Under the pieces are notes generated by a model that saw nothing but the letters and a program-made list of their open reading frames with translations, did not search any database and was not told the DNA's origin. Below are positions 1 to 6,907 of a stretch of DNA of 10,498 nucleotides, piece by piece (the first letter of the stretch is position 1; each line of letters begins with the position of its first letter). Made by a program: the position numbers and the translations under genes. Origin of the DNA: an uncultured Clostridia bacterium (lineage in GTDB: Bacteria; Bacillota; Clostridia; Oscillospirales; Oscillospiraceae). The stretch lies in assembly GCA_947177115.1 (NCBI GenBank), contig CAMWTG010000074.1, forward strand, positions 1 to 10,498, written 5' to 3'.

Positions 1-467
1 GGTTCAACTGGGGGGCCGGGCGGTATGACCGGGTGGAGGAAAGCTACCGCTTCGCCGCCCGCGCCGCCGTCATTGGTGCGGCGGTCATGGGGGTGCTGCT
101 GGCGCTGTTCGCCCAGCCCCTGATTGCGCTGTTCGCCGAGACGGACCCGGAGATGCGGGAGACCGGCGCCCTGGCGATCCGGCTGCAGTGCCTGGCGCTG
201 CCGGCCCACAGCTGGGTGGCGGTGGTAAACATGCTCTGCGCGGGACTGGGCCGCGCCGGAGGCGCGGTGCTGCTGTCCACCGCCCGGCAGGGGACGTGTT
301 TCCTCCCCATCGTCCTCCCCATGGCTTATTTTATGGGGGCTGCCGGAGTGGCCTCCGTTCAGGCGGCGGCGGACGTGCTCTCTATCGCGCTGGCGGTACC
401 CATCATCCGGCGGGTCAGGGCGCAGATCCGGGAGGCCGCGCAGCAGCAGGAAGGAGGCCGCCTGTGA
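1..467 (+). CDS. MATE-family efflux transporter, C-terminal part (5' end outside window)
   Basis: This is the last 154 codons of a membrane exporter; the reading frame is already open at the left edge, so the apparent GTG at 33 is internal. The opening residues (FNWGAGRYDRVEES) match the conserved loop of multidrug and toxic compound extrusion (MATE) proteins that precedes the last group of helices. Three hydrophobic stretches follow: one around AAVIGAAVMGVLLALF, one around CLALPAHSWVAVVNML, and a long one from FLPIVLPMAYF to LAVPII. The protein ends in a short charged tail rich in Arg, Gln and Glu. MATE proteins export drugs or metabolites across the cytoplasmic membrane using a cation gradient; the substrate cannot be read here. 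Its stop overlaps the start of the next gene by four bases, so the two are probably translated as one operon. Family call is good; subgroup is unknown. Confidence 0.88.
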   Translation, partial: FNWGAGRYDRVEESYRFAARAAVIGAAVMGVLLALFAQPLIALFAETDPEMRETGALAIRLQCLALPAHSWVAVVNMLCAGLGRAGGAVLLSTARQGTCFLPIVLPMAYFMGAAGVASVQAAADVLSIALAVPIIRRVRAQIREAAQQQEGGRL

Positions 468-1108
468 GACCGCTCTGCATCATTGTTGGGGCCATGGAGC
501 CCGGCCCGATGGCCCCGGTGGGGGAGAAGGACCTGCTGATCGCCGCCGATGGCGGCTTGGACCACCTCAGCCGCCGGGGGCTGACGCCCCATCTGATCGT
601 GGGGGACTTCGATTCCCTGGGCCGCGTCCCGGAGGGGGACAACGTCCTCCGCCACAGCGTGGAGAAGGACGACACGGACACTATGCTGGCCGTCAAGACC
701 GGCCTGGCCCGGGGATACAGGACCTTCCTCCTCTACGGCTGCCTGGGCGGGCGGCTGGACCACGCCTACGCCAATCTGCAGGCGCTGCTCTATCTGGCCG
801 GCCATGGCGCGGCGGGCTTTCTGCTGGGCGGGGGCATGGCCGCGTCCGCCGTCCGGAACGGGCGGCTGGATTTTTCTCCCGGCCACAGGGGGACCATCTC
901 CGTTTTCTGTCCCAATGGCGAAGCCCGGGGCATTGACCTGACCGGCCTCTATTATCCTCTGCGGGACGCCGTCCTGACCAGCGCCTTCCCCCTGGGGGTC
1001 AGCAACCAGTTTACCGGGGAAACCGCTTCCGTCTCCGTCCGGGACGGCGCGCTGCTGGTCATGTGGGACCATCCGGACGGGACCTTGCCGGAGCAGGCCG
1101 GGAGATAG
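464..1108 (+). CDS. thiN: Thiamine pyrophosphokinase
   Basis: A cytoplasmic enzyme of 214 residues, normal for the family, that transfers pyrophosphate from ATP to thiamine to give thiamine diphosphate. Visible family motifs, in order, are ADGG (28-31), VGDFDS (46-51), the acidic KDDTDTMLA (68-76), GGRLDHAYAN (95-104) and GVSNQF (178-183). The Asp-rich motifs are the expected metal/ATP-binding part, and the C-terminal beta-rich half is the expected thiamine-binding part. The start is taken as the GTG at 464. It lies six bases after AAGGAGGC (451-458) and overlaps the stop of the MATE gene as GTGA, a classic translational-coupling arrangement. Open frame continues upstream, but that part is a shadow of the MATE gene and carries none of the family. 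Pairing with a MATE exporter is not diagnostic of a thiamine-related transporter. The family assignment is firm. Confidence 0.94.
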   Translation: MRPLCIIVGAMEPGPMAPVGEKDLLIAADGGLDHLSRRGLTPHLIVGDFDSLGRVPEGDNVLRHSVEKDDTDTMLAVKTGLARGYRTFLLYGCLGGRLDHAYANLQALLYLAGHGAAGFLLGGGMAASAVRNGRLDFSPGHRGTISVFCPNGEARGIDLTGLYYPLRDAVLTSAFPLGVSNQFTGETASVSVRDGALLVMWDHPDGTLPEQAGR

Positions 1109-1178
1109 GGAGATGGCACGGTTAGACATGGGCCGCCGGGAACGGCACACGGAGATCAATTTTTACAGAGAACGGTGT

Positions 1179-1256
1179 TGTAGGGGCGAGCATTGCTCGC
1201 CCGCACGATACTGGAATATTCCCGTTAGAAACGGGCGAGCAATGCTCGCCCCTACA
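1179..1256. repeat. Nested palindromic intergenic repeat (REP/BIME-like)
   Basis: Two perfect 25-bp arms (1179-1203 and 1232-1256) are reverse complements separated by 28 bp. Each arm also contains its own palindrome, GGGCGAGCATTGCTCGCCC (9-bp stem around a single base, at 1183-1201 and mirrored at 1234-1252). The element can therefore fold either as one long hairpin or as two adjacent ones. It sits between thiN and the galM promoter with no T-run behind it, so it is more like a REP/BIME-type repeat or small non-autonomous element than a canonical terminator. It could still attenuate read-through or protect the 3' end of the upstream mRNA. The rest of the 1109-1313 gap shows nothing else I can support. 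Confidence 0.85.
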
Positions 1257-1313
1257 CAGTCTGTGCTGTTTGCGGGATAGTCCGGTATTTCCCTGGGGGC
1301 GGCAAGAACCTCC

Positions 1314-1342
1314 TTGTGTTCCCCGGCAAGCTGTGGTATACT
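1314..1342 (+). promoter_or_regulatory. Sigma-A-type promoter for galM
   Basis: TTGTGT (1314-1319) and TATACT (1337-1342) are separated by exactly 17 bp, with a TGG extension directly before the -10 box (extended -10). Transcription would begin near 1349, leaving a leader of about 29 nt to the proposed galM start at 1378. Confidence 0.8.
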
Positions 1343-1360
1343 GGCTCTATCAGTTATGAT

Positions 1361-1380
1361 AAAAGGAGGCGGTCACTATA
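1361..1380 (+). promoter_or_regulatory. Shine-Dalgarno of galM followed by a non-standard ATA start
   Basis: AAAAGGAGG (1361-1369) is a near-perfect ribosome binding site. Eight bases later the galM frame reads ATA TCT ATA CAG AAA CAG CCC TTC GGC. An in-frame TAA at 1360-1362 closes the frame upstream. Between it and GTG 1426 there is no ATG, GTG, TTG or CTG. The ribosome binding site therefore points to ATA at 1378. Confidence 0.7.
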
Positions 1381-2409
1381 TCTATACAGAAACAGCCCTT
1401 CGGCTCCACCCGGGACGGGCGGAACGTGGACATGCTTACCCTGCGCCGGGGCGCCATGGAGGCGGAGATCATTACCTACGGCGCGGCCCTGCGGGCCCTG
1501 CGGGTCCCGGACAAGAGCGGGAACAGCGTGGACGTGGCGCTGGGTTACGATGACGTCCGGGGCTATGAGGACAACGGCGGCTATCTGGGCGCGGTGGTGG
1601 GGCGCTACGCCAACCGCATCGCCGGGGCAAGCTGCCTGATCGATGGCGAACGGGTCCCCCTGGTGGCCAACGAGGGAGCCAAGCAGCTCCACGGAGGCCC
1701 CGAGGGCTTCTCTACCCAGGTATTCAGTCTGGAGGAGGCCGGGGAGGACTTTGCCGTCCTTACTTACGTCTCCCCCGATGGGCAGGGCGGGTTCCCCGGC
1801 ACGCTGACGCTGCGGGTCACCTACGCCCTCACCGGGCAGGGGCTCTCCATCCGCTATGAAGCCGCCGGGGACAAGGCCACCCACTGCAACATCACCAACC
1901 ACGCCTACTTCAACCTCAACGGCTCCGGCGACATCCTGGGCCACCGGCTGTGGCTGGCCGCAGGCCGGTTTACCCCCGTGGACGGGGACAGCATCCCCGT
2001 GGACATGGCCCGGAGCGTGGAGGGCACGCCCTTTGACTTCACCGCAGAGAAGCCCGTGGGCCGGGACATCGGCCAGGGCGATGAGCAGCTGCACAACGTG
2101 GGCGGCTATGACCACAATTATGTGCTGGATCCCGGACAGGGTCTGCGCCTGGCGGCGCGGCTCACCGGGGAGGCCAGCGGCATCGTTATGGAGACCTGGA
2201 CCGAGAAGCCGGGCATCCAGTTCTACAGCGGCAATTTCCTTAAGACCAATGCCGCCAAGGGCGGCGGCGTGTACGTCCCAAGGCAGGGCCTGTGCCTGGA
2301 GACACAGTTCTTCCCCGACAGCCCCAACCATCCCGAGTGGGGCGACATCCTCCTCCGCCCCGGCAGGCGGTACGACTTTACCACCGAGTACCGGTTCGGG
2401 ACGGTGTGA
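1378..2409 (+). CDS. galM: Aldose 1-epimerase (galactose mutarotase)
   Basis: Interconverts the alpha and beta anomers of hexoses such as galactose, feeding the Leloir pathway; cytoplasmic. Numbered from the proposed ATA start the protein is 343 residues, the usual GalM length. Expected catalytic and binding residues are visible: GRYANRI (75-81), His105 in QLHGG, His175 in NITNHAYFNL, Asp245 in GGYDHNY, and the general base Glu308 in LETQFFPDSPNHP. The 16 residues before GTG 1426 (SIQKQPFGSTRDGRNV) look like a genuine GalM N-terminus, which usually begins with a first beta strand containing PFG-x-T-x-DG. I therefore prefer the upstream ATA to the internal GTG 1426 or ATG 1432, which lack a good Shine-Dalgarno and would remove that strand. 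The gene is monocistronic as far as seen, with its own promoter. No other galactose gene is in the window. Confidence 0.92.
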   Translation: MSIQKQPFGSTRDGRNVDMLTLRRGAMEAEIITYGAALRALRVPDKSGNSVDVALGYDDVRGYEDNGGYLGAVVGRYANRIAGASCLIDGERVPLVANEGAKQLHGGPEGFSTQVFSLEEAGEDFAVLTYVSPDGQGGFPGTLTLRVTYALTGQGLSIRYEAAGDKATHCNITNHAYFNLNGSGDILGHRLWLAAGRFTPVDGDSIPVDMARSVEGTPFDFTAEKPVGRDIGQGDEQLHNVGGYDHNYVLDPGQGLRLAARLTGEASGIVMETWTEKPGIQFYSGNFLKTNAAKGGGVYVPRQGLCLETQFFPDSPNHPEWGDILLRPGRRYDFTTEYRFGTV

Positions 2410-2454
2410 GGGGCGGCGCGGCCTCACGTATCACAAAACCTGTCTTTGTGTTTC

Positions 2455-2497
2455 ACATTGCGTTGACATTGCGTATACAATAGGGTATACTATACGC
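2455..2497 (+). promoter_or_regulatory. Promoter and probable autoregulatory operator of the dinJ-yafQ operon
   Basis: TTGACA (2463-2468) and TATACT (2486-2491) are spaced by 17 bp, close to the perfect consensus. Overlapping the promoter are a direct repeat ACATTGCGT (2455-2463 and 2466-2474, period 11 bp), an inverted repeat GCGTATA/TATACGC (2471-2477 and 2491-2497), and two copies of the palindrome GTATAC (2473-2478 and 2485-2490). DinJ/RelB antitoxins usually bind palindromes over their own promoter, so this is the natural operator candidate; the binding itself is inferred. Confidence 0.8.
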
Positions 2498-2516
2498 AGA
2501 CAAGGAGGTGGAACAG

Positions 2517-2816
2517 ATGGCAAAAACCGCAAACCTGAACATCCGCATTGATCCGGAGACCAAGTCCAGCGCGGAGAAACTCTTTGCCAGCTTCGGCATC
2601 ACGCTCACAGACGCGGTCAATATGTTCCTGCACAAGGCCCTTATGGAGGGCGGCCTGCCCTTCGAGCTGAAACAGCCCCGCTACAACGAGGCCACAGAGG
2701 CCGCTATGCGGGAGGCAGGCGAGATCCTGCGGGGCCGGGTCCAGGCAAAGACCTATCCCTCCGCCCGGGCGCTGTTCGAGGAGCTGGACGCGGAGGACGG
2801 GAGAGAGCCATGCTGA
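2517..2816 (+). CDS. dinJ: Antitoxin, RelB/DinJ family
   Basis: A 99-residue antitoxin that should neutralise the toxin encoded next to it and repress the shared promoter. The N-terminus (NLNIRIDPETKSSAEKLF) is a ribbon-helix-helix DNA-binding segment: a short beta strand, then a helix. It is followed by the family signature FGITLTDAVNMFLHKAL and GLPFELKQP (about residues 26-55). The C-terminal half is charged and probably wraps the toxin, becoming ordered on binding. The ATG at 2517 is chosen over the GTG at 2508 because AAGGAGGT (2502-2509) sits seven bases before it and the family begins with a short MA...NLNIRID start. The stop overlaps the toxin start by seven bases, typical of coupled type II TA pairs. 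The preceding 2410-2454 gap has only a weak CACAAA/TTTGTG stem. Confidence 0.92.
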   Translation: MAKTANLNIRIDPETKSSAEKLFASFGITLTDAVNMFLHKALMEGGLPFELKQPRYNEATEAAMREAGEILRGRVQAKTYPSARALFEELDAEDGREPC

Positions 2817-3088
2817 CCCTGTCCGTTACCGGACAGTTCCGCAGGGACTACAAACGGCTGAAAAAACGCGGCTATGATATGGCCCTGCTGGAGGCGGTGA
2901 TCGATACGCTGCTGGCGGGCCAGCCTCTGGCGGAGCGCTGCCGCGACCACAGCCTCACCGGCAATTACGCCGGTTTCCGGGAATGCCATGTGCGGCCCGA
3001 CTGGCTGCTGATCTATGCCGTTGACCATGGGCGGCTGGTCCTGACGGCCTCCCGGACGGGGACCCATGCCGAGCTGCTGGACAGGTGA
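2810..3088 (+). CDS. yafQ: YafQ-family mRNA interferase toxin (RelE superfamily)
   Basis: A 92-residue toxin of the YafQ branch of RelE/ParE folds, which cuts mRNA in the ribosomal A site and is held inactive by DinJ. The segment RDHSLTGNYAGFRECHVRPDW lines up with the YafQ active-site region. The catalytic set is present: His47, His60, Asp64 and His86, with Trp65 and the closing RTGTH motif (82-86). The conserved aromatic near the end of E. coli YafQ (LFG after RTGTHAA) is Leu here (Leu90), a mild divergence, so whether it is fully active cannot be judged from sequence. The ATG at 2810 lies inside the antitoxin gene with a weak GGGAGAG behind it, as expected for translation coupled to the antitoxin. 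The pair appears intact. Confidence 0.92.
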   Translation: MLTLSVTGQFRRDYKRLKKRGYDMALLEAVIDTLLAGQPLAERCRDHSLTGNYAGFRECHVRPDWLLIYAVDHGRLVLTASRTGTHAELLDR

Positions 3089-3270
3089 CGGAAAAAATCT
3101 ACCGGAGGGGGGAACCTTCCCGGAAGGAGCTGCGTCTATATAGGATAGCCGCGGGAAGGGGGAGGTTCAAATTCAGTCGGGGAATTAAGAAACGATGCAA
3201 AGATGATGCAACTTCGATACGGGCCTTTCACAATGCTGTGGTAGGATGTGCCCGTAAGCTGATCCAAGGG

Positions 3271-3307
3271 CGGGGACGCGCCCCGTCCGGCGGAGGGACC
3301 TCCGCCG
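3271..3307 (+). promoter_or_regulatory. Two consecutive stem-loops in the leader of the surface-protein gene
   Basis: CGGGG/CCCCG with loop ACGCG (3271-3285) is followed two bases later by a GC-rich hairpin made of CGGCGGAG and CTCCGCCG around GGAC (3288-3307). They end 10 bases before the Shine-Dalgarno AAAGGAAGG (3318-3326). Neither has a T-run, so they look like leader structure (mRNA stability or translational control) rather than a terminator. The remainder of the 3089-3270 gap has no promoter I can support with confidence and no recognisable riboswitch. An 83-codon open frame across it has no Shine-Dalgarno and no recognisable family. Confidence 0.5.
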
Positions 3308-3332
3308 CATATGTGAGAAAGGAAGGAAATCT

Positions 3333-6300
3333 ATGAAATCTATAAAACGCAGACTGCTCTCGCTCCTGTTGGCGATGGCTATGGTTTTGACGCTGGCGCC
3401 AGGAGCGTTGGCAGTGGGTGAAACGGTTACCATTTTGGGAGATAATACAGCTACTGTCAATCAACCGATTACTTTTAGCGCACAATTATCCAATTTTTCG
3501 AGTGAAGACAGCCTTCAATACAGTTGGTCTGCATCCGGTGGGGCAAGTGGCTCCGGCACGAACACAACTTTCACCGTAACTCCTTCAAGTGCAACTGATA
3601 TTACCGTAAATCTCACGGTGACAATTCCGGCTACTGACGGAGGACAGCCTACGGAGGTCCATGCATCGGCAAAAACTGTCACCGTTTCTCCGGCGCAGAC
3701 AACACCTACCGTTAAATCCGTGGTCCTTAGCGCAAATCCCACTACACTTACATCCGGCAGCAGTGGCACTACCGTAACTGCGACCGTAACCGGCTCGGAT
3801 GATAAACCCATGACGGGTCAAACCGTAACCTGGAATGTGACTGATGGCGGCGCAATTACCACAAACAGCAGTACCGCTACTGGGTACTCACTTGCTGTTA
3901 ATCCTGTTTCTGGTCTTACGGAGCGGAAACAGGCATCCATCACCGCTACTGTTGGTGGTGTAACGAGTAATAGTATTACTATCACTGTTAATCCGGCAAC
4001 TGCGACTCCCACCATCACGCTGACTCCTGCCGCAAACACTGTTCAAATGGGCAGCACGCTGAGCCTGACTGTTGTCCCCACTAACGCGCCTGCTGGTGCG
4101 ACAGTTGTCTTTGAGCTTTCCGATGCAACAATGGGGTCTGTAACGGGCAGCGCAAGCCCCTATACCTTTACTCCCAGCAAGACTGGTTCTGTCACAATCA
4201 CCGCAAAACTGATGCAGGGTACGACAGAGCTGGCTAGAAGTTCTGCGGCCACAATCACAGTTACCCCTGTAGCAACAGGTGCGACACTTACAACAAATCT
4301 TTCTACGATTTCTGTAGGCGGAACCGCTACCTTGACCGTTAAGCCGACCGGTCTTACGGCCAATACGGACTATAACTATATCAGCTGGACGGTTAGCCAG
4401 AATGGCGCGATTGTGTCTATGGCCGGTACGACTACTACGCTTACCAATACGGTTAATGGCCTTGCCGCAGGCACAGCAACCATTACTGCCAGCCTGATGA
4501 AAAATGGTGTTAGTGCCCCTGTCGCTACAACCAACTCTGTAACAATCACAGTTTCCAGCAGCGCTTTTGCCATTACGACCTCTGTGTATACTGGGTATGG
4601 CAATGAGTATAATCCCACTACCAGAACATTCAGCAGTGTCAATGCTTTAGCTTTGGCCTCCTTTACCGGCGGTCCTGCCGATGTTAGCAATTATGACATT
4701 CGATGGACCAGCAGCAACTCCGATATCGTCTATATTAATAACATTAGCAGTTCACAAGCGACTTTGAGGTCTGTCGGGCGTGGTACTGCAACTATTGCAG
4801 TAACATTGACCCCCAAAAACAATGTTAGCGGGGTAGTCTATACTGCTAGTTTGCCGATTACTGTAAGTTATAACTATGATTTGAATCCTTCTGTCACAGT
4901 CTACCGTCAGGAAGATTATAATCTGAATGAGACGGATTCTAAGAATGCACGTTCCATTGTCCGGCAGCTTTCCGATGCTACAACAGGCGCGTATAACTAT
5001 GCTTACGTTACGTTCTCTGATACTACAGCTACCGGCGGCCGCCTGACAGCTCAGAACAGTTACAACTATTATATCGGCAATGTCCCCAGCAATGTAAGCA
5101 GTTACCGCACGGGCCTGCTGTCCGATATCGACTTCATCCCCGATTCCAGCAGCACCGCAACCAAGGCGGAGTTCCGCTTTACCCTTACCACCACCTATTC
5201 TAATGGCACCACGTATAGCACCTACAGCGGTCTGATGACCTTCAACATCACCGGTGATAGTTCTGATAACGGCGACATCACCTACACCGGCGAGCTGGGC
5301 AAGGACGTCTACTTTGACCTGAAGGACTTCGAGGACTTCTACTACAGCAAGACCCGGGGCACGCTCAGCTACGTATCCTTCACCCTGCCCTCCGGCGGCA
5401 CCCTGTACGCCGATGGCGGACGGCTGAACAGCAACAACGCCTGCTACGCCTCCCCCAGCCGCACCCAGACTGACCTGGCCGGCGTGTACTTCTCCCCCAC
5501 CGGCACCACCGCCACCCGGCCCAGCACCGTGCGCGTCAGCTTCACCGCTTACGGCACCCGCTACACCAGCGGCGCCTCCGGCACCGTGGTCATCAATTAT
5601 CTCAGCGGCACGGCCAAGGACATCACCTACACCCCCACCGGCACTACCGCCATCAGCCTGCGGGCCAGCGACTTCACCGATGCTTACCGCCAGGCGGTGG
5701 GCTCCACCGCTCCCAGCGGCCTGACCATCCAGTTCCAGGACGTGCCCACCTACGGCACCCTGTCCTACAAGGATTCCAGCCGCACCAACTCCAGCACCGT
5801 GACCCTGCGCAGCGGCAACGTGAAGAACTATAAGTTCACCACCCGCACCTCCGGCACCAACCAGCTGGGCGATGTGAGCTACACCCCCAGCGGCACCCGG
5901 AGCGACACCATCAGCTATATCGCCTATAACGGCAATACCCCGCAGTTCACCGGCAAGGTGGTCTTCAATCCCGCCACCACCTCCACCACCATGTACGTGA
6001 CCTTCACCGGCACCTCTCCCCTGTCCCTGAGCTATCAGGAGTTTGTGAAGAGCAACGCCGTGGTCATGGCCAGCTGCACCGGCGTGCGCATTGACAGCGC
6101 TCCCGTCAGCGGCACGCTGACCTACAGCGGCGCCGCCGTGACCGCCGGCGTGACGACCATCCAGCCCGCCCTGCTGGGCAACGTGTCCTACCGCCCCAGC
6201 GTCAGCGGCAACGTGCATGACAAGGTGAACTTCACCTGCCTGGACGCCAGCGGCGGCATCCTGGCCAGAGGCCAGATTGACCTGATCGTCACCGGCAGCA

Positions 6301-6836
6301 CCGGCAGCGTGACCTTTAAGGATGTTCCCTCCACCGCCTGGTACGCCAACGACCTGAACATCCTGATCAGCCGGGGCATCATCCAGGGCCGCGGCGATGG
6401 CAAGTTCGATCCCACCGCCGAGCTGAAGGTCGGCGAGGCGCTGAAGATCTTCATGCTGGCATCCGGCTATCCCGTCCAGCAGGAGACCACCGGCAAGAAC
6501 TGGGCCGTGAACTACAAGAACCTGGCCGTCAGCAACGGCTGGATCCGCAATGATGTGGATCTGGACGCCAAGATCAGCCGCAACGACATGGCGGAACTGG
6601 CCGCCCGCTCCCTGGGCATCAGCTCCTCCAGCGCGGCCTCTCCCTGGTCCGACAACGCCAACGGCTACGCGGTGGCTCTGTACTACACCAGCCCCCAGAT
6701 CCTGAAGGGCGATGAGACCGGCACCTTCCGGGGCGGCAGCACCCTCCGCCGTCAGGAGATCTGCGCCATCGCCGCCCGGGTGATCAGCTACAAGGAGTCT
6801 CAGCAGTCCGCCCAGCGTCCCGGCTGGCTCAGCTGA
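3333..6836 (+). CDS. Secreted surface protein: Ig-like domains, tandem repeats and C-terminal SLH domains
   Basis: A 1167-residue exported protein. Residues 1-27 are a signal peptide (KSIKRR, a hydrophobic core LLSLLLAMAMVLTLA, cleavage likely after GALA). Residues 30-120, 126-222, 225-312, 315-408 and 411-512 are Ig-like beta domains of bacterial adhesin type (repeated endings such as SITITVNP and SVTITVSS). Residues about 516-641, 648-758, 763-879 and 886-987 are four related repeats sharing a GxL core and an L-x-x-(V/I)-x-(F/Y)-x-P motif. Residues about 994-1044, 1055-1095 and 1103-1152 are three divergent SLH domains (FKDVPSTAWYANDLN; ILKGDETGTF), which would anchor it non-covalently to a secondary wall polymer. 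The start is set by AAAGGAAGG six bases upstream. Ligand or structural role is unknown. The first half is much poorer in GC than the second. It is monocistronic, followed by a terminator. Confidence 0.9.
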   Translation: MKSIKRRLLSLLLAMAMVLTLAPGALAVGETVTILGDNTATVNQPITFSAQLSNFSSEDSLQYSWSASGGASGSGTNTTFTVTPSSATDITVNLTVTIPATDGGQPTEVHASAKTVTVSPAQTTPTVKSVVLSANPTTLTSGSSGTTVTATVTGSDDKPMTGQTVTWNVTDGGAITTNSSTATGYSLAVNPVSGLTERKQASITATVGGVTSNSITITVNPATATPTITLTPAANTVQMGSTLSLTVVPTNAPAGATVVFELSDATMGSVTGSASPYTFTPSKTGSVTITAKLMQGTTELARSSAATITVTPVATGATLTTNLSTISVGGTATLTVKPTGLTANTDYNYISWTVSQNGAIVSMAGTTTTLTNTVNGLAAGTATITASLMKNGVSAPVATTNSVTITVSSSAFAITTSVYTGYGNEYNPTTRTFSSVNALALASFTGGPADVSNYDIRWTSSNSDIVYINNISSSQATLRSVGRGTATIAVTLTPKNNVSGVVYTASLPITVSYNYDLNPSVTVYRQEDYNLNETDSKNARSIVRQLSDATTGAYNYAYVTFSDTTATGGRLTAQNSYNYYIGNVPSNVSSYRTGLLSDIDFIPDSSSTATKAEFRFTLTTTYSNGTTYSTYSGLMTFNITGDSSDNGDITYTGELGKDVYFDLKDFEDFYYSKTRGTLSYVSFTLPSGGTLYADGGRLNSNNACYASPSRTQTDLAGVYFSPTGTTATRPSTVRVSFTAYGTRYTSGASGTVVINYLSGTAKDITYTPTGTTAISLRASDFTDAYRQAVGSTAPSGLTIQFQDVPTYGTLSYKDSSRTNSSTVTLRSGNVKNYKFTTRTSGTNQLGDVSYTPSGTRSDTISYIAYNGNTPQFTGKVVFNPATTSTTMYVTFTGTSPLSLSYQEFVKSNAVVMASCTGVRIDSAPVSGTLTYSGAAVTAGVTTIQPALLGNVSYRPSVSGNVHDKVNFTCLDASGGILARGQIDLIVTGSTGSVTFKDVPSTAWYANDLNILISRGIIQGRGDGKFDPTAELKVGEALKIFMLASGYPVQQETTGKNWAVNYKNLAVSNGWIRNDVDLDAKISRNDMAELAARSLGISSSSAASPWSDNANGYAVALYYTSPQILKGDETGTFRGGSTLRRQEICAIAARVISYKESQQSAQRPGWLS

Positions 6837-6876
6837 CAGCGAAGCTCCGCCCAAAACGCAACGGCTCAGCCGTCAG

Positions 6877-6905
6877 AACCCCCCGCGCCGCAGGCGCGGG
6901 GGGTT
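6877..6905 (+). terminator. Hairpin terminator after the surface-protein gene
   Basis: A perfect 13-bp stem (6877-6889 with 6893-6905; AACCCCCCGCGCC and its complement) closes on a 3-base loop, 40 bp after the stop codon. The tail is only TTCCTTGCATTT-like, so the U-run is weak, but the stem is very strong. Confidence 0.7.
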
Positions 6906-6907
6906 CC

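Noticed and set aside
188..463. N-terminal extension of thiamine pyrophosphokinase
   Set aside because: It overlaps the MATE gene out of frame, is Gly/Arg-rich shadow sequence, and the well-placed GTG at 464 gives the normal family length.
1113..1280. A 55-codon frame (begins MARLDMGRRERHTEINFYRER) after thiN
   Set aside because: A GGGAG lies four bases upstream, but the frame runs straight through the palindromic repeat and resembles nothing I know. At most it could be the start of a small gene broken by the repeat.
2432..2453. Possible terminator for galM (CACAAA/TTTGTG stem followed by TTTC)
   Set aside because: Only six base pairs, A/T-dominated, with a short T-run; not strong enough to call.
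3180..3260. Promoter or riboswitch upstream of the surface-protein gene
   Set aside because: Repeated GATGCA words and partial -10/-35 look-alikes were seen, but no pair had acceptable spacing and no known riboswitch core was found.
3085..3336. An 83-codon frame between yafQ and the surface-protein gene
   Set aside because: It starts inside the yafQ stop region without a usable ribosome binding site, crosses both leader hairpins and has a basic, low-information sequence.
4752..6854. A 700-codon open frame on the minus strand across the surface-protein gene
   Set aside because: It is an antisense shadow created by the GC-rich codon bias of the plus-strand gene. It is low-complexity (Gly, Ala, Val, His), lacks a start context and resembles no family.
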